This document shows, piece after piece, positions 18,192 to 27,244 of a stretch of 41,610 nucleotides of DNA. The DNA is from an uncultured Campylobacter sp. GTDB taxonomy: Bacteria > Campylobacterota > Campylobacteria > Campylobacterales > Campylobacteraceae. The notes beneath the pieces were generated by a model. It did no database searches. It saw only the letters and a program-made list of their open reading frames with translations, and was not told the DNA's origin. Made by a program: the position numbers and the translations under genes. Numbering within the stretch: the stretch's first letter is position 1; every line of letters begins with the position of its first letter. The stretch covers positions 1 to 41,610 of the forward strand of contig NZ_CALIIU010000072.1 in assembly GCF_938017775.1 (NCBI RefSeq), written 5' to 3'.

Positions 18192-18911
18192 ATGGCTAAA
18201 TACAATCGCATACTCGTAAAATTTTCGGGTGAAGCGCTAGCGGGAGAGAACGGCTTTGGGATCGACAGCGAAATTTTAAAATTTATCGCTAAAGAGATCA
18301 AGCAGCTCGTAGAGGGCGGCATCGAAGTAGGCATCGTAATCGGCGGCGGCAACATCATAAGAGGCGTAAGCGCCGCAGCTAGCGGTATCATCAAACGCAC
18401 CAGCGGCGATCATATGGGCATGCTAGCCACCGTCATCAACGCAATCGCGATGAGAGAGGCGCTAGAATACGCAGGTATGGATGTACGCGTGCAAAGCGCG
18501 ATAAAGATGGAAGCGATCTGCGAGACCTTCATCATCGGCCGCGCTAAAAGGCACCTCGAAAAAGGCCGCGTCGTGATCTTTGCCGCGGGCACGGGAAATC
18601 CATTCTTCACGACCGATACTGCGGGCACTCTCCGCGCGATCGAGATCGGAGCCGACGCTATCATAAAAGCCACCAAAGTTATGGGGATCTACGACAAGGA
18701 TCCGCAAAAATTTAAAGACGCGAAATTGCTTTCCAAAGTCACTTACGATCAAGCCCTGCACGACAACATCAGGGTGATGGACGATACGGCTATCGCGCTT
18801 GCTAAAGACAATGCGCTTCCGATCATCGTGTGCAATATGTTTAAGAGCGGAAATTTATACAAAATCGTCGATGGCGGAGATCTAAGCTCCTGCTCGATCG
18901 TAAAAAACTGA
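18192..18911 (+). CDS. pyrH: UMP kinase
   Basis: 239-residue hexameric bacterial UMP kinase, UMP + ATP to UDP in pyrimidine synthesis. Motifs: KFSGEALAGENGFGID, the glycine loop IGGGNIIRG, GDHMGMLATVINA, and the TGNPFFTTDTAGTLRA segment. Perfect family length. ATG follows TTAGGAGC. It opens the pyrH-rpoZ-spoT-tyrS run; an A+T-rich stretch of about 60 bases upstream (TAATATTTTAAAATTTTA) could hold its promoter. Confidence 0.98.
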   Translation: MAKYNRILVKFSGEALAGENGFGIDSEILKFIAKEIKQLVEGGIEVGIVIGGGNIIRGVSAAASGIIKRTSGDHMGMLATVINAIAMREALEYAGMDVRVQSAIKMEAICETFIIGRAKRHLEKGRVVIFAAGTGNPFFTTDTAGTLRAIEIGADAIIKATKVMGIYDKDPQKFKDAKLLSKVTYDQALHDNIRVMDDTAIALAKDNALPIIVCNMFKSGNLYKIVDGGDLSSCSIVKN

Positions 18912-18934
18912 AATTTTAAATTTAAGGAGAATTG

Positions 18935-19153
18935 ATGAGAACCGAACAAATTGTAGCCAAGGCTTTAAAAGTAACGGGTGGAGACCGATATAAGCTATCT
19001 TTGATGATAAGCAAACGCGCCGAGCAGCTAGCTGCAGGCGAACCGCCGTTAATAGATAACGTAGATACTCGCAGGATGAAATTTGCCGATATAGCAATCT
19101 TGGAACTAGCCGAAGGTAAGATCGCATTAGATGGAATCGTTGACAAGGATTAA
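18935..19153 (+). CDS. rpoZ: RNA polymerase omega subunit
   Basis: 72 residues beginning MRTEQIVAKALKV. The omega signature is visible: YKLSLMISKRAEQLA, followed by AILELAEGKIALDGI. It assists RNA polymerase assembly. ATG 18935 is preceded by AAGGAG at ideal spacing; a TTG directly before it is ignored. The 3' end overlaps spoT by 23 bases, keeping the common rpoZ-spoT coupling. Confidence 0.95.
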   Translation: MRTEQIVAKALKVTGGDRYKLSLMISKRAEQLAAGEPPLIDNVDTRRMKFADIAILELAEGKIALDGIVDKD

Positions 19154-21323
19154 TGATAACTTCTTAGAAAGTCTCATCGACGATGTCGTCGATACCAAAG
19201 ACATTCAAAGCGCCAAGCAGCTGCTTTATAATCTAAAAGAGCCCACTCCGTTACTGGTGGATGCTATAAATTTATGCATCGCACAGCACGACGGGCAGTT
19301 TCGCAAAAGCGGCGAGCCGTATGCGATCCATCCGATTTTGGTAGCTTGCTTCGTATCTTTTATGGGCGGAGACGACGCAATGGTGATATCTGCGCTACTA
19401 CACGACGTAGTAGAGGATACAGATTACAGCATCGAGCAGGTTAGACAAAGATTCGGCGACGAAGTAGCCAAAATCGTAGAAGGGCTTACTAAAATCGTAA
19501 ACATCAGAGAGGATAAATTAGCCCCATCCGGCGATAGTAACGCCAAGCTACGCACCACGGCGCTTACTTTCCGTAGGATGCTGATGATCTCCATTAACGA
19601 TCAGCGCGTTTTGGTAGTCAAGCTCTGCGACAGGCTGCACAATATGCTAACCCTAGACGCACTCCGCCCCGATAAGCAAAAACGTATCGGCGAGGAGACG
19701 CTTTTGGTTTATGCGCCGATCGCGCACAGGCTTGGAATTTCATCAATCAAAAATGTGCTTGAGGATCTTAGCTTCAAATACGTCATGCCTAAAGAGTACG
19801 CGGCGATCGCCGAATACGTCGAAGAGCATAAGCAGCAGCTTCAGATGAGCTTGAACAAATTTAGCGAAAAGATCAAAGAGTATATGCTTTCAAACGGCTT
19901 TAGTGAGGGCAGCTTTGAGATCCAAAAGCGGATGAAGCACTACTACTCGATCTTTTTAAAGATGCAGCGCAAAGGAATTTCGATCGAGGAGGTGCTCGAT
20001 CTTTTGGCTATCCGAATCATCGTGCAAAAGCCGATGGATTGCTATTTGGCTTTGGGCATCATCCATACTAAATTTAATCCGCTTATATCGCGCTTTAAGG
20101 ATTATATCGCACTTCCAAAGCAAAACGGATATCAGACGATCCACACGACCGTCTTTAACGAAAGCATGATCGTAGAGGTACAGATCCGCACCTTCGATAT
20201 GCATAATACCGCAGAATTCGGCGTTGCAGCGCACTGGAAGTATAAATATAGCGGCTCGATAAATCCGAAGCTCGATTGGCTAAACGACATCGGCATGCAG
20301 GAAGAGGACGACGCCAACGCCGAGGATCTTTACGAATACGCTAAAGACAGCCTCTACGTCGAAGATATCGCCGTGTATTCGCCAAAGGGCGGAATTTTTA
20401 CATTGCCGCGCGGCGCTACGGCGCTTGATTACGCCTACGAGATACACTCTCAAGTGGGCTTAAAAGCGACCGAGGCCTTTATAAACCGCGTCAAGGTGCC
20501 GCTATTAACGGAGCTTAAAAACGGAGATATCGTTCATATCATCACCGGAAGCGAGCCACACTATCGCTGCAGCTGGCTAAGCTCTGTAAAAACGGGCAAG
20601 GCGCGCGCAACGATAAAGGCATTTTGCAAGCAAAAGATCAGAGATATAAATTTTGAAGTAGCAATTAAAATTTTATGCGCGATCTTTACGACGAGCAAGG
20701 AGAGCATTTTAAGCTGGCTTGAAAAAGAAAATTTAAGCAAAAAGATCGGCAAAGCAGCCTATGACTCGGTATTTTTAAAAGACGTCGTAAACGCGCTGAA
20801 AAAATACCCGCTCAAAGAGAAATTTTTCAATATGAAATTTCGCAGCAAGTATGAGATCGAGAAGCAAAAATTTGACAACATCGTGGTGTATTCAAATTTT
20901 AAAATCGACGAGGTTGAGTTTGATTACTGCTGCAACCCAAAGCGTGGCGACGACATCATCGGCTTTCGCAACGGACACGGCGTAACGGTGCATCACAAGC
21001 TGTGCGAACGTGCAAGCGAGCTAATCAAAACCGATGAGATGATCTTCGTAAAATGGACGCGCAATGCGCCGCACCGCTACAAGATCATATTAAATTTAGA
21101 AAACAAGCGCGGCTCGCTAGCGACGTTTTTAAACTATTTAGTCAAGCTCGAGGTCGATCTAGTGTCGATAAGCCTCAACGAAAATAGCGAAACGACGTCG
21201 GATTATTTTGAGATTATCATCGAGCTAAACGAAAATTTAGACTCCACGGAGATTAAAGACAAACTCAAAAACCGCTTTAAAATCGTGGATTTCGTATCAC
21301 TTACGGACGTATATAAAAACTAA
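19131..21323 (+). CDS. spoT: Bifunctional (p)ppGpp synthetase/hydrolase
   Basis: Rel/Spo homologue controlling the stringent response; 730 residues. The hydrolase HD domain has YAIHPILVA and LLHDVVEDTD (about residue 90). The synthetase domain has RFKDYIALPKQNGYQTIH near 320 and VEVQIRTFDMHNTAEFGVAA near 350; the RFKD (RXKD) signature is that of bifunctional enzymes, unlike the EXDD of RelA. A TGS domain (about 410-475), a cysteine-containing helical segment (FDYCCNPKRGDDIIGF) and a C-terminal ACT domain follow. It is probably the only long RSH in such a genome (inference). It begins within rpoZ. Confidence 0.97.
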   Translation: MESLTRINDNFLESLIDDVVDTKDIQSAKQLLYNLKEPTPLLVDAINLCIAQHDGQFRKSGEPYAIHPILVACFVSFMGGDDAMVISALLHDVVEDTDYSIEQVRQRFGDEVAKIVEGLTKIVNIREDKLAPSGDSNAKLRTTALTFRRMLMISINDQRVLVVKLCDRLHNMLTLDALRPDKQKRIGEETLLVYAPIAHRLGISSIKNVLEDLSFKYVMPKEYAAIAEYVEEHKQQLQMSLNKFSEKIKEYMLSNGFSEGSFEIQKRMKHYYSIFLKMQRKGISIEEVLDLLAIRIIVQKPMDCYLALGIIHTKFNPLISRFKDYIALPKQNGYQTIHTTVFNESMIVEVQIRTFDMHNTAEFGVAAHWKYKYSGSINPKLDWLNDIGMQEEDDANAEDLYEYAKDSLYVEDIAVYSPKGGIFTLPRGATALDYAYEIHSQVGLKATEAFINRVKVPLLTELKNGDIVHIITGSEPHYRCSWLSSVKTGKARATIKAFCKQKIRDINFEVAIKILCAIFTTSKESILSWLEKENLSKKIGKAAYDSVFLKDVVNALKKYPLKEKFFNMKFRSKYEIEKQKFDNIVVYSNFKIDEVEFDYCCNPKRGDDIIGFRNGHGVTVHHKLCERASELIKTDEMIFVKWTRNAPHRYKIILNLENKRGSLATFLNYLVKLEVDLVSISLNENSETTSDYFEIIIELNENLDSTEIKDKLKNRFKIVDFVSLTDVYKN

Positions 21324-21337
21324 ATAAGGGAGAGCAA

Positions 21338-22543
21338 ATGGCTGACATTCAAGGCATTATGGAAAATTTTAAGCGCGGTGTCGCGGAGATCATCGGCGAA
21401 GAGCAAATAGAGGCACTGATTAGGCGCTACTACGACAGCGGCGAGGTCTTTTACGTCAAAATCGGCATGGATCCCACTGCTGCGGATCTGCACCTAGGAC
21501 ACGCCGTCGTGCTAAATAAGCTTGCATTTTTACAAAACCACGGCGCGATCGTGCAATTTCTAATCGGTGATTTTACTGCTCAAATCGGAGATCCTACGGG
21601 CAAGAGCGAGACTCGCAAAAAACTAGCGCGCGAAGTTGTGCTTCAAAACGCCAAAACCTACGAGCAGCAGGTCTTTAAAATTTTAAATCCCGCTAAAACC
21701 AAAGTGATGTTTAACTCCGAATGGACCAACCGCCTGGGTGCTAGCGGTATGATCGAGCTATCAAGCACTTTTAATGTTGCCAGGATGCTCGAGCGCGACG
21801 ACTTTGAGAAGCGCTACAAGGCCGAGCAGCCGATCAGCATCAGCGAGTTTATGTATCCGCTACTGCAAGGATACGACAGCGTTTGCATGAAATGCGATAT
21901 AGAATTCGGCGGTACCGATCAGAAATTTAATCTTTTAATGGGTCGCCAGCTACAAAGAATTTATGATGTCGGCAAAGAACAAAGCGTCGTGATGATGCCG
22001 CTTTTGGTAGGTACCGACGGCACGAATAAGATGAGCAAGAGCCTGGGTAACTACATCGGCGTAACCGATACGCCTCATGATATGTACGGCAAGGTGATGA
22101 GTATCAGCGATGCGTTAATGTGGGATTGGTATAATCTACTAAGCCAAAAGAGTAGCGAAGATATTGAGCTAATAAAAGGCTTTGTGGCGGATGGCTCGAT
22201 CCATCCTAAGGCGGTTAAGGAGGAGCTTGCCTCCGAGATCGTCACGCAATTTTATGACGAAAATACCGCCTTTGAGGCCAAGCAGGAATTTGACCGCGTC
22301 CACGGTGCCGGCGAGCTTCCTAGCGAGATCAAGGAGTACCACGTAAGCTCGCCTGCATGGATCGTAAAGGCGCTCATCAGCTGCAAGCTTGCCGTCTCTA
22401 GCTCGGATGCGCGCAGGCTGATAAAATCAAACGCCGTCAGTATCGATCAAAATAAAATTTTAGATGAGCAGCTTCAGCTTAGTTCGGGCGAATATACACT
22501 CCAAGTAGGGAAGAAAAAATTCGCTAAATTAAAGGTGGATTAA
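21338..22543 (+). CDS. tyrS: Tyrosyl-tRNA synthetase
   Basis: 401-residue class I synthetase. Motifs: GMDPTAADLHLGHAVVLNK (HIGH, near residue 50), FLIGDFTAQIGDPTGKSETR, FGGTDQKFNLLMGR, and NKMSKSLGNYIGV (KMSKS, near 230). The C-terminus is an S4 RNA-binding domain (about 335-400). This is the TyrRS group typical of epsilonproteobacteria. RBS GGGAGAG before ATG; next gene starts within its stop (TAATG). Confidence 0.97.
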   Translation: MADIQGIMENFKRGVAEIIGEEQIEALIRRYYDSGEVFYVKIGMDPTAADLHLGHAVVLNKLAFLQNHGAIVQFLIGDFTAQIGDPTGKSETRKKLAREVVLQNAKTYEQQVFKILNPAKTKVMFNSEWTNRLGASGMIELSSTFNVARMLERDDFEKRYKAEQPISISEFMYPLLQGYDSVCMKCDIEFGGTDQKFNLLMGRQLQRIYDVGKEQSVVMMPLLVGTDGTNKMSKSLGNYIGVTDTPHDMYGKVMSISDALMWDWYNLLSQKSSEDIELIKGFVADGSIHPKAVKEELASEIVTQFYDENTAFEAKQEFDRVHGAGELPSEIKEYHVSSPAWIVKALISCKLAVSSSDARRLIKSNAVSIDQNKILDEQLQLSSGEYTLQVGKKKFAKLKVD

Positions 22544-23631
22544 TGAATATAAAAATAGGCAAACACGAGATTGCGCACCCGATAATTCAAGGCGGCATGG
22601 GACTTGGTATCAGCTGGGACAAGCTAGCCGGCAATGTCAGCCTAAACGGCTGTCTAGGCGTCATTAGCTCGGTCGGCACCGGCTACTACGAAAATCTTAA
22701 ATTTGCCAAAAAATCGCTCGATGGCAGACCATATCAAAGCGAGAATTTTTATAGCAAAGAGGCGCTTTTTGCCATCGTGCAAAACGCCCGTAAAATTTGC
22801 GGCGATGCACCTTTGGGGATGAATGTAATGTGCGCGGCGAACGACTACGAATGCATCGTGCGCGACACGTGTGAGGCAGGCATCGACGTTATCATAAGCG
22901 GCGCGGGACTTCCTACCAATCTGCCGGAATTTACGGCAGATTTCCCGGACGTCGCGCTCGTACCCATCGTCTCCTCCGCCAAGGCTCTTAAGATCATCGC
23001 CAAACGCTGGAAGCAGCGCTATAACCGCATTCCGGATGCCGTAGTGCTGGAGGGTCCTCTTAGCGGCGGACATCAGGGCTTTACCTACGAGCAGTGCGGC
23101 GATCCCGCGTTTGCGCTGGATAATCTAATCCCGCAAGTAAAAGCGGAAATCTCGCAATGGGGCAGCTTCCCGCTATTTGTCGCAGGCGGAATTTGGGATA
23201 AAACCGACATCGATCGCGTGAAATCTTTGGGCGCGGACGGCGTGCAGATGGGCACGCGCTTCATCGGCACCTTTGAATGCGACGCCGCGGAGGAATTTAA
23301 GCAGGTACTTCTTAATGCCAAAAAAGAGGACATACGGCTTCTAAAATCGCCCGTAGGCTATCCCGCGCGCGGCATTCATACCAATCTGCAAGATATGATC
23401 GCCGCAGGCACGGCGCCTAAGATCCGCTGTATCAGCAACTGCGTAAGCCCATGCGAGCGCGGCAAAGGCGCTAATGCCGTAGGATACTGCATCGCCGACC
23501 GCCTAAGCGACGCGTATCTGGGTAAAACGCAAAGCGGTCTGTTTTTTACCGGTGCGAACGGATGGCGATTAAACGAGATAATATCCGTAAAGGAATTGAT
23601 AGAAAAACTTGTAAATGGCGAAGATAGTTAA
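22543..23631 (+). CDS. Nitronate monooxygenase family FMN protein
   Basis: 362-residue TIM-barrel FMN enzyme of the 2-nitropropane dioxygenase/FabK superfamily. Seen: N-terminal HPIIQGGMGLGISW (phosphate/FMN region), MNVMCAAN, the LEGPLSGGHQGFTYEQ motif, PLFVAGGIWD, and LGADGVQMGTRFIGT binding the FMN phosphate. A C-terminal cysteine group (CISNCVSPCERG, GYCIA) is also present. The family oxidises alkyl nitronates or reduces enoyl-ACP; lack of a closer match leaves the substrate open. Its position between tyrS and amiA matches C. jejuni Cj1270c as I recall it. Translationally coupled to tyrS by TAATG and overlapping amiA by 17 bases. Confidence 0.85.
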   Translation: MNIKIGKHEIAHPIIQGGMGLGISWDKLAGNVSLNGCLGVISSVGTGYYENLKFAKKSLDGRPYQSENFYSKEALFAIVQNARKICGDAPLGMNVMCAANDYECIVRDTCEAGIDVIISGAGLPTNLPEFTADFPDVALVPIVSSAKALKIIAKRWKQRYNRIPDAVVLEGPLSGGHQGFTYEQCGDPAFALDNLIPQVKAEISQWGSFPLFVAGGIWDKTDIDRVKSLGADGVQMGTRFIGTFECDAAEEFKQVLLNAKKEDIRLLKSPVGYPARGIHTNLQDMIAAGTAPKIRCISNCVSPCERGKGANAVGYCIADRLSDAYLGKTQSGLFFTGANGWRLNEIISVKELIEKLVNGEDS

Positions 23632-25456
23632 AATTTTTCTAATCGCGGCTTTTAGCTGCGTATTGGCGTTTGGGGCTTCTAGCGAGGCGTTTTTTGCAAA
23701 ATTCGATAAGGATTTCATCGTAGCGACGCCGAATTACAAGCGCTCGCTGCACAAGGAGCTAAAATCGCTCTACGAAGGCGCGTCGCAGAAGGAAGTCCGA
23801 ATAAAAGCGCTAAAAAGGCTGGTTTACAGCTCGAAAAATTTAGGGCTCGACTCATTGCCCTACGAAAAGGAGCTCGCGCGCCTAAATACAAAGAGCGCGG
23901 ATAAAACAAAGTCCAAAAGCTCTAGCGACGAGAGCAAACAAAACTCAAACTCCGCCGAAAAGAAAAGCTCTAAAAATTCCAAAAAAACAAGCTCCGCTAG
24001 CAGCGAGGATTCCCAAGCTTCGGGCAACTCCAAAACAAAATCCATAAAAAGCGAGAAAAGCTCCAAAGCGGAAAATTCCAAAAACTCCTCCGCCAAAAAA
24101 ACGCAAGCTGCAAAAAATGCCGATCTAAGCTCGCTTTCCAAAGAGGATTTGGAATTTCTACGCTCGACTAGACCTATCGGCGCGGACGAGGCCATAGACG
24201 CCCAAGAGGACGATGGCGGCGAGGACGCGACCACGCAAAACGAAGACGATGACGCCGCTGATCAAAGCAGCGAGCTTAAAAAAAGCAGCGTCAAAAAAGC
24301 GGATAAAAACGCCCAGCTTGCGCTAAATTCTCTGCGCGGCGATAAAAACGAGATCGTGCTTGAGTTTAACCGCGATCTAAAGCGCGGCGATTATAAAGAT
24401 TTTACGATCGCGAGTAGTGATAATTTTCGCTTCGTGATTGATTTTAGCGCGCGGCAAAAATCGCAAAAAACACGGCTTAAAGATAGCTTTGTTAGCGATG
24501 TACGCGTCTCGCAATACAACGACAAGACCGTGCGCGTCGTACTTAGCGACCCGAAAGAATTCAACGCAAACGTAGAAATTAACGGCAATATGATGATTTT
24601 AAGTACGGCTGAAGGCTTAAAAGCCGCAAAATCCGCGCGCGCAGAAAAAAACAAGGATCAAAAATCAGGGCGCAAGCGCGGACGAGAGCAAGATAGCGAG
24701 CCGCAAATCAGCACGATAGATGATGCGCAAGGTGCCAAAACCGCATCCGTGGCCGCCGGTAAAATTTACAAATCAACCAAGGGCAAGCTCATCGTAATCG
24801 ATCCTGGTCACGGCGGCAGCGATTCGGGCGCGGTCGGAAACGGGCTGAAGGAAAAAAATGTCGTACTAGCCACATCCAAAAAGCTCGGCGCGCTGCTTCA
24901 AAAACGCGGCTATAGGGTGCTTTACACGCGCAGCACCGACGTGTTTATAAATTTAAGGTCGCGCACCGCTTTCGCCGCTAAAAGAAATGCCGATATGTTT
25001 ATTTCGATCCACGCAAATGCCGCTCCTAACGCTAGCTCAGCACTTAAAATGAGCGGCGTGGAGACCTTTTTCTTAAGTCCGGCTAGAAGCGAGCGCAGTA
25101 AAAACGCCGCCGCACTCGAAAACAGGGGCGATTTGGAGGATATGAACACCTTCTCGAAGCAGACCTTCCTAAATTTCTTAAACCGCGAGAAGATAATCTC
25201 CTCAAACAAGCTTGCCATCGATATTCAAAGCTATATGCTAAGCTCGGTCAAAAAGAGCTTCTCGAGCAGAGACGGCGGCGTGCGCGAGGCGCCATTTTGG
25301 GTGTTGGTGGGCGCTACGATGCCCGCGGTGCTCGTGGAGATGGGCTACATCACGCACCCGCAGGAGGGTAAAAATTTAGGCAAAAGCGCCTATCAAGATC
25401 GCATCGCTCAGGGTATCGCAAACGGCGTAGACGCGTACTTTCAGAAAAACAAGTGA
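23615..25456 (+). CDS. amiA: N-acetylmuramoyl-L-alanine amidase AmiA, with Lys/Ser/Glu-rich linker
   Basis: Periplasmic zinc amidase that cleaves the stem peptide from MurNAc during cell separation. A signal peptide (MAKIVKIFLIAAFSCVLAFG) is followed by a short helical region, a highly charged Ser/Lys/Asn/Glu linker (about 92-230), an AMIN-type beta domain (about 245-335), a second linker and Amidase_3 (about 390-610). Zinc and catalytic residues are present: DPGHGG, the Glu of LKEKNVVL, SIHANA, and VEMGYITHP. 613 residues. The ATG is inside the 3' end of the preceding gene. The FtsEX-EnvC genes later in the window are the kind of system that activates such amidases. Confidence 0.95.
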   Translation: MAKIVKIFLIAAFSCVLAFGASSEAFFAKFDKDFIVATPNYKRSLHKELKSLYEGASQKEVRIKALKRLVYSSKNLGLDSLPYEKELARLNTKSADKTKSKSSSDESKQNSNSAEKKSSKNSKKTSSASSEDSQASGNSKTKSIKSEKSSKAENSKNSSAKKTQAAKNADLSSLSKEDLEFLRSTRPIGADEAIDAQEDDGGEDATTQNEDDDAADQSSELKKSSVKKADKNAQLALNSLRGDKNEIVLEFNRDLKRGDYKDFTIASSDNFRFVIDFSARQKSQKTRLKDSFVSDVRVSQYNDKTVRVVLSDPKEFNANVEINGNMMILSTAEGLKAAKSARAEKNKDQKSGRKRGREQDSEPQISTIDDAQGAKTASVAAGKIYKSTKGKLIVIDPGHGGSDSGAVGNGLKEKNVVLATSKKLGALLQKRGYRVLYTRSTDVFINLRSRTAFAAKRNADMFISIHANAAPNASSALKMSGVETFFLSPARSERSKNAAALENRGDLEDMNTFSKQTFLNFLNREKIISSNKLAIDIQSYMLSSVKKSFSSRDGGVREAPFWVLVGATMPAVLVEMGYITHPQEGKNLGKSAYQDRIAQGIANGVDAYFQKNK

Positions 25457-25902
25457 TGAAATTTCACGCGCTGCGCTTTCTGAGAGCAGGATGAAATTTT
25501 ATTTCGGCGCGAGATTTGCTCCGCGGATATAAGTTTGGTGAGCGGCACGGATATTGCGGATAAACGCAGCGCAAAAACGGTAAATTTAAAATTTTAAAAT
25601 CCGCCGCGCTAAATTTAAAACAAAACGTACGGCGCTGCGCGCAAAAATCCGCCCGCGTGCCAAATATTTACTGCTGGCGGGTAAATTTTGCGGAGCGTCT
25701 TGCGGCGTATGCGAGCTAGGGATGCGTACGGGTTACGCAGAACTTCTAGCGTAGCTCGGCGTAAAATTTTTAAACGCGGACTTGGCGCTACTTGCTCAGC
25801 AGAGCGGAGCTGGCGGTTAAATTTACCGATAGGATCGCATTTGAGTCGCGCGAAAATAGCAATTTAGTCGCACTAATGCGAGCTGTGTTTCAAACCGCGT
25901 CC

Positions 25903-25920
25903 GCGCAATTAGGATTGCGC
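25903..25920 (+). terminator. Possible hairpin terminator or RNA stem
   Basis: Perfect inverted repeat GCGCAAT-TAGG-ATTGCGC followed by TTTAAGTT. The stem is short and the T run imperfect, so a rho-independent terminator is only one reading. The same word ATTGCGC recurs in the repeat set just downstream. Confidence 0.3.
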
Positions 25921-25939
25921 TTTAAGTTATGAGCGTGTA

Positions 25940-26011
25940 TATTGCGCCAGTCGCGCTTAACGGCGCAGTGGCGTCCTGAAATTTCGCTCTATGTCCGCAG
26001 GACGCGCAATA
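25940..26011 (+). ncRNA. Candidate branched structured RNA
   Basis: Outer arms TATTGCGC (25940-25947) and GCGCAATA (26004-26011) pair perfectly. Between them lie a GCGC/GCGC hairpin with loop TTAACG (25953-25966) and a CGTCCTG/CAGGACG stem (25972-25978 with 25998-26004, sharing one base with the outer arm). Together they give a three-way-junction layout. No known RNA family is recognised. Chance pairing in GCGC-rich DNA is possible. Confidence 0.25.
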
Positions 26012-26125
26012 ATATTTGCGTAATGCTGCGAACGTGGCAGTTACAGCGTGCCGATGCCTGCGCTCTATGTGCATTAAAGGTGCGGCTGAATCGTAAATTT
26101 AAAGATAAAATTTAAAAGGTACAAA

Positions 26126-26818
26126 ATGAAAAAAATCGTATTTTTGATCCTGCTTTTCGCAGCCGTTGCGCTCGCACTCTACGTCACTTCGCGCGTAAAT
26201 CCAAATCTTTTCGCCGAAATCAAAATCCTAGGCGCGCTGCTAAACGCCACGATCTTCGGCGTCGCGCTCATCGCCTTAGCGATCGGCGAAAAGGAGCTTG
26301 TGCGCTTTCCGTTTCTTGCCGCCTCGCTGCTGGCGCTGTTTTCGGGGCTGGTAGAGGGCGTACTGCTCTTCGAGAACCACTACTACATCGCGATCACGGC
26401 GGTGGCGTTCGTCGCCTTCGTCTTTTATCTGCAGATTAGGCACAAAAGATTTTCAAACAAAGCTTATAAAAATTCTGCGGACGAAGGCTTTAAAAATGAT
26501 GAGAGCGCAAATTTAAAAGACGCGGATTTCGGCAGCGCAAAAGAGGCGCAGGAGCCGCAAAGCAAAGACGCTGCGGCGGATGAAATTTTAAGCTTTAAAG
26601 GCAACGGCGAAATTTCAAATTCTCAAAGCGAGTATGAAATTTTAAATTCTAATAGCGACCTCGGTGAAAATTTCGCGAGCGGCGCCGATGAAAATTCCGA
26701 CGGAAATTTTAAAATTTCAAACGGTAGCGCGGGCGAAGGCGGCGCAGACGAAAATTCTGCGCAAAATTTCAATCAGGGCGGTGAAAATTCCGCGGATGGC
26801 GCAAGGCGCGATAGATGA
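26126..26818 (+). CDS. Membrane protein with acidic Asn/Ser-rich tail, unknown function
   Basis: 230 residues. The first 105 or so carry about four hydrophobic helices (IVFLILLFAAVALALYVTS, then near 32-52, 58-78 and 85-104). From about 112 on, the chain is hydrophilic and low-complexity, rich in Glu, Asp, Asn and Ser with recurring GENF/ADENS/NFKIS units; at DNA level these are AAAATTT(T/C) words, like the insertions in folC and rluD. ATG follows AAAAGG. Its stop overlaps the next gene as ATGA, so the two membrane proteins are probably made together. No family is recognised. Confidence 0.7.
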   Translation: MKKIVFLILLFAAVALALYVTSRVNPNLFAEIKILGALLNATIFGVALIALAIGEKELVRFPFLAASLLALFSGLVEGVLLFENHYYIAITAVAFVAFVFYLQIRHKRFSNKAYKNSADEGFKNDESANLKDADFGSAKEAQEPQSKDAAADEILSFKGNGEISNSQSEYEILNSNSDLGENFASGADENSDGNFKISNGSAGEGGADENSAQNFNQGGENSADGARRDR

Positions 26819-27141
26819 TCAAATCCGCGCTGATCGCGCTTGCGGTGATATTTTTGCTGCTTTTAAATTTAGCCAATCTGTTCGGCATGATAGACCTAGG
26901 CGGGCCGGTGCCTGCGATGATCTGGTTTGCGATCAGCTTCTACGGGGTTTTTTATCTATACAAATTTTGCGGCGCAAAGCCAGTCGCGGCGCGGATCGGA
27001 ATCTTTGCCGTAGCCTTCGTGGGCGGATTTTTCACGAGCATTTTGTACTATGGATTTTTTAATTCGCAAACTTTGGAATTTGCCTTTACATACGCCCTTT
27101 TCGCGGTGGTTTTTACGCTCGGTATCGACGTGATTTTGTAG
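26815..27141 (+). CDS. Small integral membrane protein, unknown function
   Basis: 108 residues with about four hydrophobic helices (3-22, 26-46, 53-74, 83-106) and almost no soluble part. The ATG overlaps the previous gene's stop (ATGA). No recognised motif. It probably works with, or in the same membrane complex as, the preceding protein; that is inference from coupling only. It ends about 100 bases from the convergent rodA gene. Confidence 0.7.
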   Translation: MIKSALIALAVIFLLLLNLANLFGMIDLGGPVPAMIWFAISFYGVFYLYKFCGAKPVAARIGIFAVAFVGGFFTSILYYGFFNSQTLEFAFTYALFAVVFTLGIDVIL

Positions 27142-27244
27142 CGAGTTTTAATTTAGCGCCGCTGCTTCAAATTTCACCGCCGACTTAAAAACAAGTCCCG
27201 CGCGATTTTGTAGAATTTCAAAATTTATCCGTGCAAGCGCAAAT

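Larger units (their letters stand above)
25457..26125. other. 669-base region without a recognisable gene
   Basis: All frames are interrupted by stops and none shows a recognisable motif. Composition and AAATTT words match the surrounding genome, so it does not look like a foreign insert. It holds a perfect 7-bp hairpin (25903-25920), a set of inverted repeats at 25940-26011 and, at the 3' end, the AAAAGG ribosome-binding site of the next gene. It may be a decayed gene, an untranslated leader or a structured RNA locus. Confidence 0.6.

Noticed and set aside
25457..26125. Hidden protein gene in the long intergenic region
   Set aside because: Stops occur in all frames at short intervals and no peptide motif is seen.
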